A stretch of DNA of 64,000 nucleotides from Fragum whitleyi (GCA_948146395.1 OX411549.1:24295155-24359154); one strand, 5' to 3'. Counted from the stretch's first letter, positions 23,901 through 38,900 are shown. Notes: generated by a model not told the origin, from the letters alone. A program made the numbers and translations.

Positions 23901-26900
23901 AGCTTTAGTACTCCCAATGACAAGAGAGCAAATGTTTTGAGACTCTGTTGTGCATATTTGTAAAGTATACAAACTTTTAGTTATAAGTTGAACAAGATGT
24001 GTTTGTGAAACACGAATGCCCCCGGAACAGCATTTTTTTTACCTTGACAGATGACCTTGACCATGTCAGATTACCTTGACCTTGTCACATGACCTTGACT
24101 TTGGTGTACAGCTTTGTATGTCAAATACTTTTGGAGAAAAGGCAAAGGTTAAGTTTTCAGGTTAAGTTTTCGGACAGACGGACAGACAGACCGACAGACA
24201 GACGGACATGAGTAAAACAATATGCCCCCGATCTCTCGATACGGGGGCATAAAAATAAAGCTCTGTATTACTATCTAAGGCGTTGAAGCTCTGTATAACT
24301 AAGTGGGTATATTACACTGGTAAAGTTTAAAGTATACATGTAGTGCTCTTACTGACAAGCGGGCCAACTTTCAGAGACTTTGTTGTACATGTTTATAAAG
24401 TTCTGTAATTCATCCATAAATTCCGACACAACAAAATACTTAGAAAGTTTGGTTATAAGTTGAAATAAAGCTCTAAGTAACTATCTAAGGTTTTGAAGCT
24501 CTGTATAACTAAGTGGGTATATCAAACTGGTAAAGTTCAAAGTATACCTTTAGTACTCTCCATGATAGGAGAGCCAATGTTTAGAGACATTGTTGCACAT
24601 GTTTGTACAGTATCCTGATTTTGGCAAGATTCCTCATTTATATTTGATACTTCACCAGTCTGGTCCAGTTTAATGTCTAGATAATAGTTAAAATTTCAAT
24701 GAACCTTTTCAGTTTTTCAAAATTTTAGACTGGTCCAAACTCAAAGAGGTTGCAGACAATTAAAATGTGATGCAATTTGGAAAAGAAATCCATCTTATAT
24801 GGTAGAAAATATTGGGGGCAAAGTAGAAATTGCTTCTTTTTTTTTCAAGCATTTTCTTCTTTTTTCCAAAATATTGTCTCAAGTATATAATTGCAAGTAT
24901 ACAAAATACAGGAACTATATCAGAAAGGGTATATTAACCATTTTTTGATTACAAGATACAGAGGTCCAATTAAGAGGGGGCAATTCAAGTCAAAAATCTT
25001 TTTTCACAATGAAAGGCTATGTTGTAGGCATAATAACAAAGGGCAATAACTCCAAAATTATGCAAGTAAGAGTTATAGTTCTTGTGCACTGCACTTGTCC
25101 TCCATAAGATCTATCGACCCATAAAGTTTCAAGTTGATAGCTATTACACTTTAGGAGATATGCTCCATGGTCAGATTGCAAGGACTCAAATAAGGTGTTA
25201 TCTTATACAGCTAACATAAATGTAACAAACATTTAACCCCCTTTTTGCATGAAATATCTTAAGACACAAATTTCAAATAGTTTATGGTAAATGGCATCTG
25301 ATTTGCTACTCAAATGTGAAATTTCATCAAATTCTGGACATAAGACTAGGAGATACTGGCTCAGTATCCAGATAGGACCAGACCCAACAATAGAAGATCA
25401 ACCCTTAGCTTTTACTAACCCAAATGTACTAAAACCAAGTAATTCACATGTCTGTGCCTGTTTGCTGAAATCAACTCGGTGGTCCATTCCGGTCATGAAA
25501 TACACAAGAAAATCTTCCCTAACTTATTTATGTCTTCTCTTATTGTCTTTATCTGCAGATGTAGAAACAAATCCTGGCCCTGATTTTCCATGTGGATCTT
25601 GTCAATATGAGGTTTACGACAATGACAATGCTGTTGAAAGTACTACGTAGAGCAGCAAGATGGGTTCAAAATAATTTTTCTCATTATGACAGTGTCACCT
25701 GCATGCAGAAGGATCTTGGCTGGCAAACTCTTCAATATAGACGAGACATCACCAGAGTCACCATGTTTTATAAAATTGTGAATTGTTTTGTTGCAGTACC
25801 AATACCAACTTATCTTGAAAGACCAGTTAGGATCACCCGACATATGCATACAAAATCTTTTAGACAGATCCACACAAATTCTTCCTACTTTAAATATTCT
25901 TTTTTTCCTTATACAGTGATACTTTGGAACAGCCTACCAGAAACAATCATACAGCAACCCGATACTGCCGCATTCAAGAAGAGTCTTGATTCTTTTCAGA
26001 TAGTGAGCCGTCCCTGAATAACCAAAATTGTTTTACCAGATCTTTTAATCTAACACTCACAATACTTTTAAAATTTGGCACCCTAACCAATGACTAACAG
26101 TTTTTATTCCAGCACAGACGCGCACCTACCAGTAATACCCGAAAGGGGAGTCAGGCAGTATATATAGATAGATAGATAGATAGATAGATAGAAATGAAGA
26201 ATAATTGTATTTTACAAGCTAAGGTAAAGGTAACAAACACTTAGCCCCCTTTTTCCATAATATATTTTGTTTACGTAAATTTCAAATTGGTTATAGTAAA
26301 GGACATCTGATTTGCTACTCAAATATGAAATTTCATTAAATTGTGATCATTAGACTAGGAGAAATTTGAGAAAAACTGTTTTTTACCCTAAGTCCCCTTT
26401 TCCTGTGACGAGGCCTCAAATCCAAAAACCATCACAGATGAATCAACACTATATCATAGGAAATTCACATGGTTAGTTTCATTTGATTTGGCCCAAGGGT
26501 TATGGAGAAATCAGTGGGGACAGATGGACGGACAGAATTACCATCGGAAGGACAGACGAAGCGGCAGCTATATGCTCTTTCTTCGGGAAGCATAAATATG
26601 CCCTCTATCTGTTACTCTCTGGAACTATAACTTTCAAAGAGGTGCATTTACAAATTGGAGACAACTCTTGTTGTATCCTACATATTCATATTGACATACA
26701 ATATTGATCTGACATTACAATTGACCCTGCTCATCCAACTTCTATATTGAACAACTACTTTCATTTAGCAACAAGGCAGCAAATTATCATGCAAGATATT
26801 CATGTTGCAGTGCAGGATGGCCAAAAAAGAAAAAATGACAGAGGGAAATAATTCACAAATTAAGCAAGGTTGAGTAAGGGTTCTTGTGTAATCATGTGAG

Positions 26901-29900
26901 GAATGTAACAGCTAAGTTTCAAGTCAATTTGACATAAGGGGAAAAAGTTATGCTCCAGACAAAGAAGTGGTTGCCAGACACCCCACCCCATAGGTGATCC
27001 CATAATATGTCCCATCTTTCAACAGGCGTATAAAAATAAGTCTTTCTATTTCATTGTTTTTTTTAAATTTCTTTTAGGTTTGCATTTCAGTCATTCAAAG
27101 TATTTCATTCCACCCTCCTATTTAAATCAAAGAATATTGAATTAAAAAAGTAATACATGAATGAAGATATAATTATATGTAAAATGATTTGAGCATGTTT
27201 ACATTCAACCTCGAAAAACTGATTTATTTGAATAGATGAAATGTGTATTTTATTCAAGGATGGTTTGGAAGATAGTAGCTTTTCCATCTGATCCTAATCT
27301 ATGCCCATTCTGTGGTAATCTACAAAGAAGGCACTGAACTGAGTTTTGTGAATAGCTGCCAAACAACAAAATTTGCGAATGAATGGTGATATGGATGATA
27401 TCAGCCACTCAATCAAGGTGACAAAACGGTGCAAACTGTTTGCAAATTATAGCCTGCTTTGCACGCAAGTGCATGTGCAAAGCAGGGTATAATTTGCAAA
27501 CAGCTTGCGCCGTTTTTTCATCCTGAACGTAGGGTTGATACTATGTACTGACCTGTTATACAAGACTCAGAGTTAGGTACAGGGCAACTAATGTCAGATA
27601 GCCTGTATTCACTGTCAGAAAATGCACTGGACTCCCCAGGCTGCATAAAGGAAGCTTCAGCTGATCTGCTCCTACGATGTTTAGACTTTGGTAACCTTCG
27701 CTGAGATTCTATAAGTAAGTAAGTAAGTAAATTTCATTATAGTGACATTGTGTTTTACATGTTCTACATACATTTCGAGGGGTCAGCTCATCACTATTGT
27801 AAGTGCCTATATATTCATAGGCACTTACAATAGTGTTGCGCTGACCCCCTCGATTTACAAAATGTTTAAATAACACCCTGCCACATTTGGCTTGTAAGTC
27901 AATTAAATTTGAAAACATATACATATATACAATATAATAAACAAGAGTTTCAAATATTGAATGAATTTATGACATTTGCATGTAAAACATTAACAAACCA
28001 CAGACAAAGCTTGCTTAATTTAAGAATATGCAAGATGATGCAAATAGCTTCAGCTTAGGCTCAATGATTGGAAAGGGTTAATTTAGCTTCTGCGCTCTTT
28101 TAATTTAGTGCTCTTTATACATGGCTGTTGCACTTACAATCTGTATCACAAATTTCTAGGTCATAAGGTGTTAAAATCTCACTAAAATAGATGTCAGAAT
28201 AATGGCTCTCTGCCTCGAAAATCATTTTATGTTCAAATGATGTGCAAAGCTTCATACCAATAGCATTGAAAGCAAACGCACAGTGAAACTTGCAAATAAA
28301 ACAGAGCTATTACAAATACATGGCTGTTGCACTTGTATCACCAATTTTTAGGTGTTTAAATTTCACAAAAATTGATGTTAAAATAATGACTCTGTGCCTA
28401 GAAAAAATCATATAATGTTCAATTGATGTGCAAAGCTTCATACCAATAGCATTGAAAGACAAGAGGGCCATAGTGGCCCTTAATCGCTCACCTGAATGAA
28501 ATGTCTAAAATTTTCAAAAGAAGAATGAGAAATAGAATGATGAATGACTGAGCTAAACAAAGCTGTTGCTTCTATATAACTTGAGAATCCTTTTTTTACA
28601 GTTTTAAGGTTGACTAACAAGGATTTTTATAATTGATTTCGTGACCTATTTTTTAACCCCAGATGACCCAATTTTGATCTCATCGGAGATTTCATCTAGA
28701 CAATCATTCTTACCAAAATTAAGGTTGATTGGCCAAAACTTGTGGCCTCTAGAGTGCATACAAGGTTTTTCTAAGATTTGACCCATTGACCTAGTTTTTG
28801 ACCCGCTTGACCCAATTTCGAACTTGTCCAAGATTTCATCAAAACAATAATTCTGACCAAATTTCAGGTTGATCGGGCAATAAACGTGGCCACTAGAGTG
28901 CCTACAAGGTTTTTCTTAGATTTGACCCTGTGACCTAGTTTTTGACCCCAGATGACCCAATTTCGAACTTGTCAGAGATTTCATCAAGACAATCTTTCTG
29001 ACCAAATTTCAGGTTGATCGAGCAAAAAATGTGGCCTCTAGAGTGCATACAAGGTTTTTCTTAGATTTGACCCTGTAACCTAATTTTTGACCCCAGTTGA
29101 CCCAATTTCGAACTTGTCCGAGATTTCATTAGGGTAATCATTCTGACCAAAATTCAGGTTGATCGTGCAACAAACACAGCCACAAGAGTGCCTACAGGGT
29201 TTTTCTTAGATTTGACCCTGTGACCTAGTTTTTGACCCCGGTTGACCCAATTTCGAACTCATTCAAGATTTCATCAAGACAATCATTCTGACCAAAATTC
29301 AGGTTGATCGGGCAACAAACACAGCCACAAGAGTGCCTACAGGGTTTTTCTAAGATTTGACCCCGAGACCTAGTTTTTGACCCAAGTTGACCCAATTTTG
29401 AACTTGTCCAAGATTTCATCAAGACAATCATTCTGACCAAAATTCAGGTTGAACAGGCAAAAAATGTGGCCTCTAAAGTGCATACAAGGTTTTTCTTAGA
29501 TTTGACCCCGTGACCTAGTTTTTGACCCAAGTTGACCCAATTTCAAACTCGTCCGAGATTTCATCAAGACAATCATTCTGACCAAAATTCAGGTTGATCA
29601 GGCAAAAGATGTGGCCTCTAGAGTGCCTACAGGGTTTTTCTTAGATTTGACCCCGGGACCTAGTTTTTGACCCCAGTTGTCCCAATTTTGAACTTGTCCA
29701 AGATTTCATCAAGACAATCATTCTGACCAAAATTCAGGTTGAACGGGCAAAAAATGTGGCCTCTAAATCGCATACAAGGTTTTTCTTAGATTTGACCCCG
29801 TGACCTAGTTTTTGACCCCAGTTGACCCAATTTCGAACTTGTCCGAGATTTCATCAAGACAATCATTCTGACCAAAATTCAGGTTGATCAGGCAAAAAAT

Positions 29901-32900
29901 GTGGCCTCTAGAGTGCATACAAGGCAAATGTTGACGACGGACATCGCACGACGCACGACGGACGACGGACATCCACCTAACCACAATAGCTCACCTTGAG
30001 CACTTCGTGCTCAGGTGAGCTAAAAACGCACAGTGAAACTTGAAATTAAAACAGAGCTATTACAAATACATGGCTGTTGCACTTGTATCACCAATTTTTA
30101 GGTGTTTAAATTTCACAAAAATTGATGTTAAAATAATGACTCTGTGCCTAGAAAAAATCATATAATGTTCAATTGATGTGCAAAGCTTCATAGCAATAGC
30201 TTTGTTAGAAAACGAGATGTGACACTTGCACATAAAATTTAACCAAAACATTACACCAATGCCAAAGTCAATATCCTCCTAATGCTATGAAATAAAGGAT
30301 ATTGAATGAGTGGGCATGGAATACCAAATTATTAAACGAGTCATCTATAAACAGATAAAAACAAGGCTGCGCCGAGTTTTTATCTGTTTTAGATGACAAG
30401 TTTAATAAATTCGGTATTAAATGAGTACAATTTTTGTATTCTATTTAAATGTATGCCGAGTTTTTGCGAAAAATCATCAAAATTCTTGAAATCCAACATT
30501 AAAATTTTCCGCGAAACTTATAACAACCATTGAAACTGACATAACAATATATTAATTATGACGTCATTTTTGTGGTTAACAAAAAAGCGTTGCTATTGGC
30601 TCTGAGCTCATTTGCATAGTTATTTCACTAGTGTAATAACACCCATGTAATATCAACAAGAGCTGTCACTGTAAGATGACAATGCCCCCGACACCGCTTT
30701 GATAGTAATAAGGAAGTTATGGCCAATGTTAAAGTTTTTGGACGGAATGACGGACGGACGGACGGACAGACGGACGGACAGACGGACGGACGGACGGACA
30801 AGTCAAATTTATGATGCCTCCCTATCGGGGGCATAAAAATATTCAACTTGGTTATTTCACTCCCACAACGTAGGTCATATTATAATAGCCATTTAAAAAT
30901 TGCCATCTGACAGTAGTCAAAGGGAACATATCAAATTCAAATAGATATGTACCTTTTTTTTCTGGTGAGTATAGGGCATAATTTCCAGTAAGTGACCTTG
31001 ACCTATTGTGACATATTCTGTCATCAGCTTCTCCGTCACTAAAGTAACTAATATCTGAGGATGTTGCCATGGGAACTCTGAAAAACAAAGGTATAGATAC
31101 AGTATTTTAGTAAAAACTATACCCAGAGGACAAAACAACACCCAATTACTTTATATGGTATTATTATAACCTTAGCTGTTCTTGCAAGAAAAAAAGGCCC
31201 TTTTGGGACATTGCATTGATCAAAGTTCTTACCTATATATGGCCTTATGCAATAAAAAAACAAGAGGACCACAATGGTCCTAGATCACTCACCTGAGTCT
31301 CTTTGATCCCTGAGATATCACATAAATCAAATAGGCAGATGTCAACAAGGAATTAATTTCAACATCAGATCAAAACCCTGGGATGTTTTCAGCCAAGAGC
31401 AAGTAAGATATGCCTTTTCGCTCTTTGATTCTATGTAAAAAGGGTTGCCCCCGGGGGGAGCCCAAATATGACCCAAGGGTCTTAAAATGAACAAACTTGG
31501 TAGAGGTCCACTAGATGATGCTACATACCAAATATTGAAGTTGTCTGCCTTCTGGTTTCAGAGAAGTAGATTTTTGAAGATTTTCCTATTTTTACCCTTT
31601 AGGCTCAGATGAGCTAAAATGGATGCGCCTGGGTGGAGCCCAAATATGACCCAAGAGTCTTGATATGAACAAACTTGATAGAAGCCCACTAGATCATGCT
31701 TTATACCAAATATGAAAGCTGTCTGCCATCTGGTTTCAGAGAAGAAGATTTTTTAAGATTTTCGCTCTTTGATTCTAAGTAAAAAGACTTGTGCTCGGAT
31801 GGAGCCCAAATATGACCATAGGGTCTTGTTATGAACAAACTTGGAAAAGGTCCACTAGATCATGCTTCAAACATGAAAGCTGTCTGCCTCCTGGTTCCAG
31901 AGAAGAAGATTTTCCTATTTTTACCCTCCGTGCTCAGATGAGCTAAAAGGGATGCGCCAGGGTGGAGCTCAAATATGATCCCAGGGTCTTGATATGAACA
32001 AACTTGGTAGAGGTCAATTAGATGATGCTACATACAAAATATGAAAGCTGTCTGCCATCTTGATTTAGAGATGAAGATTTTAATGATTTTCTCTCTTTGA
32101 TTCTATTTAAAAAGGGGTGTACCCGGGTGGAGCCAAAATATGACCAAAGGTTCTTGATATGAACAAACTTGGTAAAGGTCCACTAGATCATGCTACATAC
32201 CAAATATGAAAGCTGTCTTCCTTCTGGTTTCAGAGAAGAAAATTTTTGAAGATTTTCCTTTTTTCACCCTTTTTTCCGGTAAGGGAGAATTAAGGGCCGA
32301 TTTCATTTATTTGAACAACTTTGGTAGAGCTTGACCCAAGGAACATCCTTGCCAAGTTTCATCAAGATTGGCCCACTGGTTAAGAAGATGTTTTAAGAAA
32401 TTGTGGATGATGCACGATGCATGATTGACAACGGACGACAGTCATTGTATGATCACAATAGCTCACCTTGAGCACTTCGTTCTCAGAAAAGCTTAAAAGA
32501 GATGTATGATAATGACCTTTAAAACTCTTTTTTCTGTAAAGTCCTAGGATTTTAACTCCATTTCAATTGATTACTTGAAAAAATATTGTGCAAAATAGGA
32601 AATTGCTTGTACACACTTTTTTCCCCAATTTTAGGATAGGTTCTCTGCAAATTCCACCCACTTTATATTGTCAATTGCATCTTCTGTAAATTTGAACCAG
32701 TCTAATATTTGGAAAAAAAAAAGTTTAGTCAGGGGTGTGGAATTCCCATGCCCCACTTGTCCGACACAGGCTTTTCTAATTGCGGGCAAGTACATTTTTC
32801 TAGGCCAATGTCCATGGATAAGTAAATGCCATAGCAAATCTTGATACAGTACTAAGATGATCTAGGAGAAAAGTTATCCTTTTGTTTGGATCAAAGGGTA

Positions 32901-35900
32901 GAAAACATTGTTTTTAATAAAGAAAATGCTGAGTTTCAGCATTTTCTTGATTAAAAACAATATTTTCTCAATATTTATCTACGCACTTTTTTATGGACAA
33001 GTTCATTGTGATCCTGGGCAAGTAAGAAATCAGCTTTTACTTGTCCAGGGACAAGTGGAGAAACTCTGTATTTCCACAACCCTGATTTAGTGTTAAGCTA
33101 TAACAGTACCTTTGGTGTATAAATGCTCTCCTCTGATTGGCTATTGGTGACACAAACTGAGGTGGGGGATGTCTATTGATTTTTCTGTCCGACAATGATT
33201 TTGACTGCTTCTGTACTTTGTCTTTATTGTTTGATTCATGTTTTTCTGACAATAGTGCTCTCATTTCATTCAGCAGAAACTTTAGCTCACTTCCCATTTC
33301 TTTGTAGTTTTCTCCAGATTTCTGAAATTCATTTTCAAGACTTTAACCACAATAATTCTTGGAACTAAGGTTTTTGTGATGTTTTGCACTGCAACTTAAA
33401 GCAAAGGAACTGCATACTGGTTGTGACTTTAAAAATGGCCCTGAACTTGACTGATGACCTTGAAAGTGGTACCAAGAGAAAGATCTTTTTAATAAGCAAA
33501 ACTTTTGTGAGATATATAGGCTTTGTTCTTTATCAACCAAAACTCATGGCCAATATTTAAGGTTTTTGGAGAAAACAGACAGGTCAAAAACAATATGCCA
33601 CTGATCCACTACCACTAATGCCGGAGAATAAAATTTGGAGATGAACTAGACTGTTGCAAAGCAGACTTATAACCCCCTACAAGTGCTTGTCATTAATGAA
33701 AAGCCGATTTCCTTAAAAGCTTGCTAACTCTGTCAAAAGTACATGGATCATAACCAAATTTCACTTGCACATCTCTGCTTGATAATGAACACATCTGAAA
33801 AGTTTCAATGAAATCCACCCATTAGTTGCTGAGAAAACTTCCAGAAAAAAAAAGCCATAGACTCACTGACCAATGGACGGACCAACCAACCAACTAGCTG
33901 ACTCCTACATACCCCCCAATCATAGTTTTAGGGGGTATATTAAAATCTCATGACGGATCCTATCAAACTCTCATTAATATATTAACTTGCAAATATGTTT
34001 GTGAGACAACAAGGTTCACAATTTAACGAACACAAAATTACAGTATTTACCTGGGCCACTTTCCTGTCTTCCTGAGCCATGTCTTCCGGTTTTTGTGAGT
34101 TATCTCCCTTAGATTCTGACTGATTATGAGTCTTTGTGTCAGTAGACTGTGTCTCTGTCTTTAGACTGCTTGCTCTTTGAATTGCTTCCTATTTAGAAAG
34201 AAAATAAATATATATGGCTCATCTGTGACCATCTGGGTAGTGCATTTAGTTTTGACTAACTGTGTGGATTGCATAGGGTTGAAACTTCACTCGATTGTCT
34301 GATTTTCTGAATTAACAATGATCACTCTATCTTCCTGTTACAGCTTGGAAATGTGCCCTCTGGTTGATCTCTGCTGGATCTAATTTCATTTTCAAATATA
34401 CTCAGTTCCAAAAGAAAGTGTGCACTTTTAAAATTTAAATATCTCAGAAGTTTCACCTATTACCATGACAAAATTTTGCGTGACAAACCTCAAAGCTATT
34501 GACCATCGATATTATGAGAAATAAAGCACACGGCACTAAATGATTTTCGGCTAGAAAAGGACCTTTGATTTTAAACGATTTGCTTGTAAATCCTACAGTT
34601 GATGAATGATTAATTTGGAGTCGCATTCAGTTAAATTCTTGTGCCCTACCTTGCAATAAATTCACATACGTATGACAATAGTACACTATGCAACAGCGTA
34701 GTTTGACCACCAAATTTTGTGGTTTGGCAAAAATCAACCCTGTGCGAAGAAAACTCTCAACAAAATTAAATTAGCATTAATGTTCCAATAGAAATTTTAT
34801 GTATTCGCTTGCAAGTGCTCTTTTGAGTACCAAATGATAAAGCAGAACACCATTGTACCGTTTGGTCTGAGGTTAGAGGCCAATCGACATAGAGATTTCT
34901 AACGTTGACGCAAAGGTAACGTCTATATGTAAACTCAATCTTCTGTTTGGAATTGTTAGGGAGTTCCTAGTCAAATTCATAAATGCCATAAATGCAATAT
35001 CACTTACTATAGAAAAAATATTTCAGAAGGGCAAAATTGAGTACCATATGTGCTGACTATGTGCCCGAAGTGTTTGCAACTTATCAAAATTGGATTTTAC
35101 TCCTCATTTCGAAAGGGTCATACCGTAAATAAACAAATAATTTTACAATCAAGAGTTCCCCCATCCTTTTAGAAAATAAGGAAAATCGAAAATATGAAAG
35201 TGCACACTTTCTTATGGAACTGAGTATATTTATTTCACTGAATTCCCAGACAATTACATTTTGCATAATAGGACACATTTATGCTCTAACATAAGCTTTG
35301 TTGAGATATAATTTCACAAAAAATAGGATTTTTTCCCTAAAATTAGTTCTAAGCTTGTATTTTTTGTTGACTTTGCTAATCACAAGTTATCTACTAACCA
35401 ATTAATTTTGGCTCTGCAGATCCTAAACTTTGATAAGAAATACTGCAATAACCCAATGATTTTGGATATCCAAAAGATAGACATCTTTTGATCTATAATT
35501 CTTAGACAGTTGAATCAAACATGTTAACCCTTGTCATGCTGAATAACAACATTGTCAAAATTATTTGAAAATCAAAGTAGATCTAGCAAAATTACCAGAA
35601 ATGCACTAATTGGGATTCAGTAATTGTAAATATAATTTTCAACTTTGTGTGAAAAGGGAAAATCAGAATAAGAATAGACTGCACACATGTGCAGGCTGAA
35701 CTTTCCCTATACCTCCTGCCACAGCAGAAATATTCTGGGTTCAGCATGACAAGGGTAAATGCATCCAAGAGGTTGAATGAAAAGCACATGTTGTGACCGT
35801 AATCAAACTGCTTCTTGAGGGGCAATTTGTTCTGGTCTTTAATGATTCTTCAGACCTGTATGTCTATATACTTAGGGTTAATATGGTAAAGCGCGTTCTT

Positions 35901-38900
35901 ATTGACCCGAATCTGACCCCTGTTATTTTGATGAATGAAAAGCTGATGATTCCTATTCAACTTTGCTCTAGATTTCATAGGAATAAATAACAAACGGTAT
36001 TTAATGTAATTTGTACTTTTTAAATTGATAAGATATGTCAGTAATTGTTAGGGATGGGAACGATTACCAATTTTACCGATTGAGTATTTGGTCACCTTTC
36101 CGATCGAGTACTCCAGTACTTGAATGAAATTGATGAGTTTTTAATATTGACATCAAAAAACATTGATAAACGCTATTTTGCAGCATATCTACAGCTATTT
36201 AGCAGCATATCTTTTGGTTGAAATGATGGTTGAGATGATGTTTAATCGCTTAATGAAATAAAGATACCGAAAATTGTTGAACTCTTGACAAGTGTCTTTT
36301 GTTGGTTTTTACATACCATCTTTGTAGATCAAAAACCAAGTAGCTAACCATTGATAAGCATCAGTAACAAGGTTGTTGCATGGCAATAAAGCATTCTGCT
36401 TTCCCGAAGGTAGTCTGTTAAATTGATTCCAATGTTAATCTAGCAAACACCAAACTAAAACGCACTGACCGCAATCAGGGTATACCATGGAAGGTGCAAA
36501 CATTTATGACAGGGAGAACAACAACCGATGGCACTAAATTACAAATTATCAACAGAAAAGATGGATCAGGCCCTGAATGCCTATAGCTTTGTCCAGCATC
36601 GAAAATGTTAGATCGGTATTTTGAGAAAATATTATATAAATGTGTTTGGAAACTGTTTCTCTAATGATTTTATTTTGCTTTCCGATTAGTCGATAGTCGG
36701 ACGTCCAATCAAGTACTTGATTAATCAGGTAATTGTTCCCATCCCTAGTAATTTTTATTTAAGCATTTGTTCTACAGAGGTCAAATTCAGGTCAAATAAA
36801 CCACGGTATATATGTATAAATTTTGCATAGGCTTGTTACAGATTTCTTTGATTTGATTTACCCATAAATTATAATGGCCAGAGCTAAAGATAGAGGGAGT
36901 ATTTTGGGTTTCAAATTAAACAAGATGTGATTGTGAAACACGAATGCCCCCGTAACAGCGATCTCTCAATAAGGCAAAGGTTAAGTATGGTTAAGTTTTC
37001 GGACAGACGGACAGACGGACGGACAGACAGACGGACATGAGTAAAACAATATGCCCCCAATCTCTCGATACGGGGGCATAAATATTTAAACAATACTTTC
37101 ACAAATTCTATATTGTGTGTACTCATAGGAATCATCTTGCTAAGATGATTCCTATGAGTACCTACAACATAGGGTTTCATTGAGAAACAAAGATTTTTAA
37201 TTTGCATTGCCCCCTCTGATCTGAACCTTCTTATTACAACGTTGTTTTTCTTAGATTCAGAAATGAATCTTAACCTTTGTCAAGCTGAATAAATTTTGGC
37301 TAAAAACTTTCATTAAAATCAAAGGGCAAAAAGCACTGAAAGTACCAACTGTAGGTCAATTTTTATTCGATAAACTAAATCTATTGACAATTCTGGTTTG
37401 AAAGTAAGAAACAGGTGGTGTAGACGGACATCATACTGCACATATGTGCAGGCTGATGTTTGTCCATAGCTCCTGCCAAAGCAGGAATATTTCGGGTTCA
37501 GCATGACAAAGGTTGATATTAATTTGTAAGTTTTGTACCTTCATTTCCAGTTGATGTGCTAATTTCATCCTTGTAAGTTCTTGTTCAAACATTTCAACTT
37601 GTGCTTGGGTTGTGGCATTTCTCAAGGCAGCCTAAAGTTAAACAAGAATTATCTCTTGAACCAATGTTTAATTTACTAATAGCCTAAAGGCATTCTATGA
37701 TAACTTATAAAGTACACAGGTTGTTTTTGTATATATTCAGTGTTTAATTTATGACTCTTTTAACAATTTTTCAGTCATATTGTGACGCTGGAGCACCTGA
37801 CCATAGATTCATGGTATGTCTTTCACCAGCACCAAGACATCCTTTCTGAGCCTACAGCTGCTCATCTTTCATAGGTTTATGATCATACGCCCATTGGTGA
37901 AAAAAATGTTAAAAAAGTGGTCTATAGGGGATCAAACCTGCGACATGGTGATAGTGAGATTAATGCACTACCAACTGCGCTAAAATTGCAGCTATAATAG
38001 CATATGGTAGTGATTGCTGAAAAAAAAAAGATATGATGTAAACAAGAGATGTTAAAATATTTATGCCCCCCATAAAAGCAGGTCAATAGCTTATTCTTTG
38101 TCCATCAACAAAGGGCAACAACTCACAAAATATGATGAGAAGAGTTATGGTTCTTATGCACTGCACTTCTCCTCAATGAGATCTATCCACCTGTGAAGTT
38201 TCATGATTCTAGCTTGCATACTATTTGAGATATAAACTGGACAAAGACCGTCTACAGAGGGACTGACCAACCGCCAGACCGACAGACAAGTGCAAAGCAA
38301 TATACCCCCTCTTCTCAAAAGGGGGGAAGGATACTAAAAAAACATGAAAATAAGATGTCCTTGTAAAAGACAATGTCCACGTCACAACAATTTCTTTGCA
38401 AGTTGAGCTTTGATAATTAATTTCTATATTATCTAATGACTTTGACCATATCATATAAGCAAATATAAAGATTTCAAATCTGATCCTAGTCTGCATCATT
38501 AGACCCTTATTTGATTGGAAGAGATCTGGGTCCAAGGTTATTAAACTTTTCTTGCTCTCAATTCAATTTTTTCTCAAATTACAACTTAAAATTAAAGCCG
38601 CAATTGTGCTGTAATAATAATATAAATGTATGAACATAAAAGATAATATTGATAATTTGTAATAGATAACAACTTATCAGTATTATCTTTTATACTCATA
38701 CATTGATTTAAATTGAAAATTTGAAAAAATTCTCAGATGAGCCTGAGAAAAGGTTTACAACCTCTGGCCCAGATGTATCTTCATACCAAATTTGAAGAAT
38801 ATAACTCAAATTCTTTAGAAGTGATTCAATTATTATAGCTTTAAATCTGTTTTCATACTATAATAAATGTTTGGATAGAAAAGATAATATTGATAAGTTG

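Noticed and set aside
28762..29925. CRISPR-like regular repeats
   Set aside because: Units of 145 bp are contiguous without unique spacers and lie inside a mobile element of a eukaryotic genome.
30700..30800. Open frame with VCPSVCPSVRPS-type repeats
   Set aside because: It is the translation of the GGAC microsatellite in an element; no gene.
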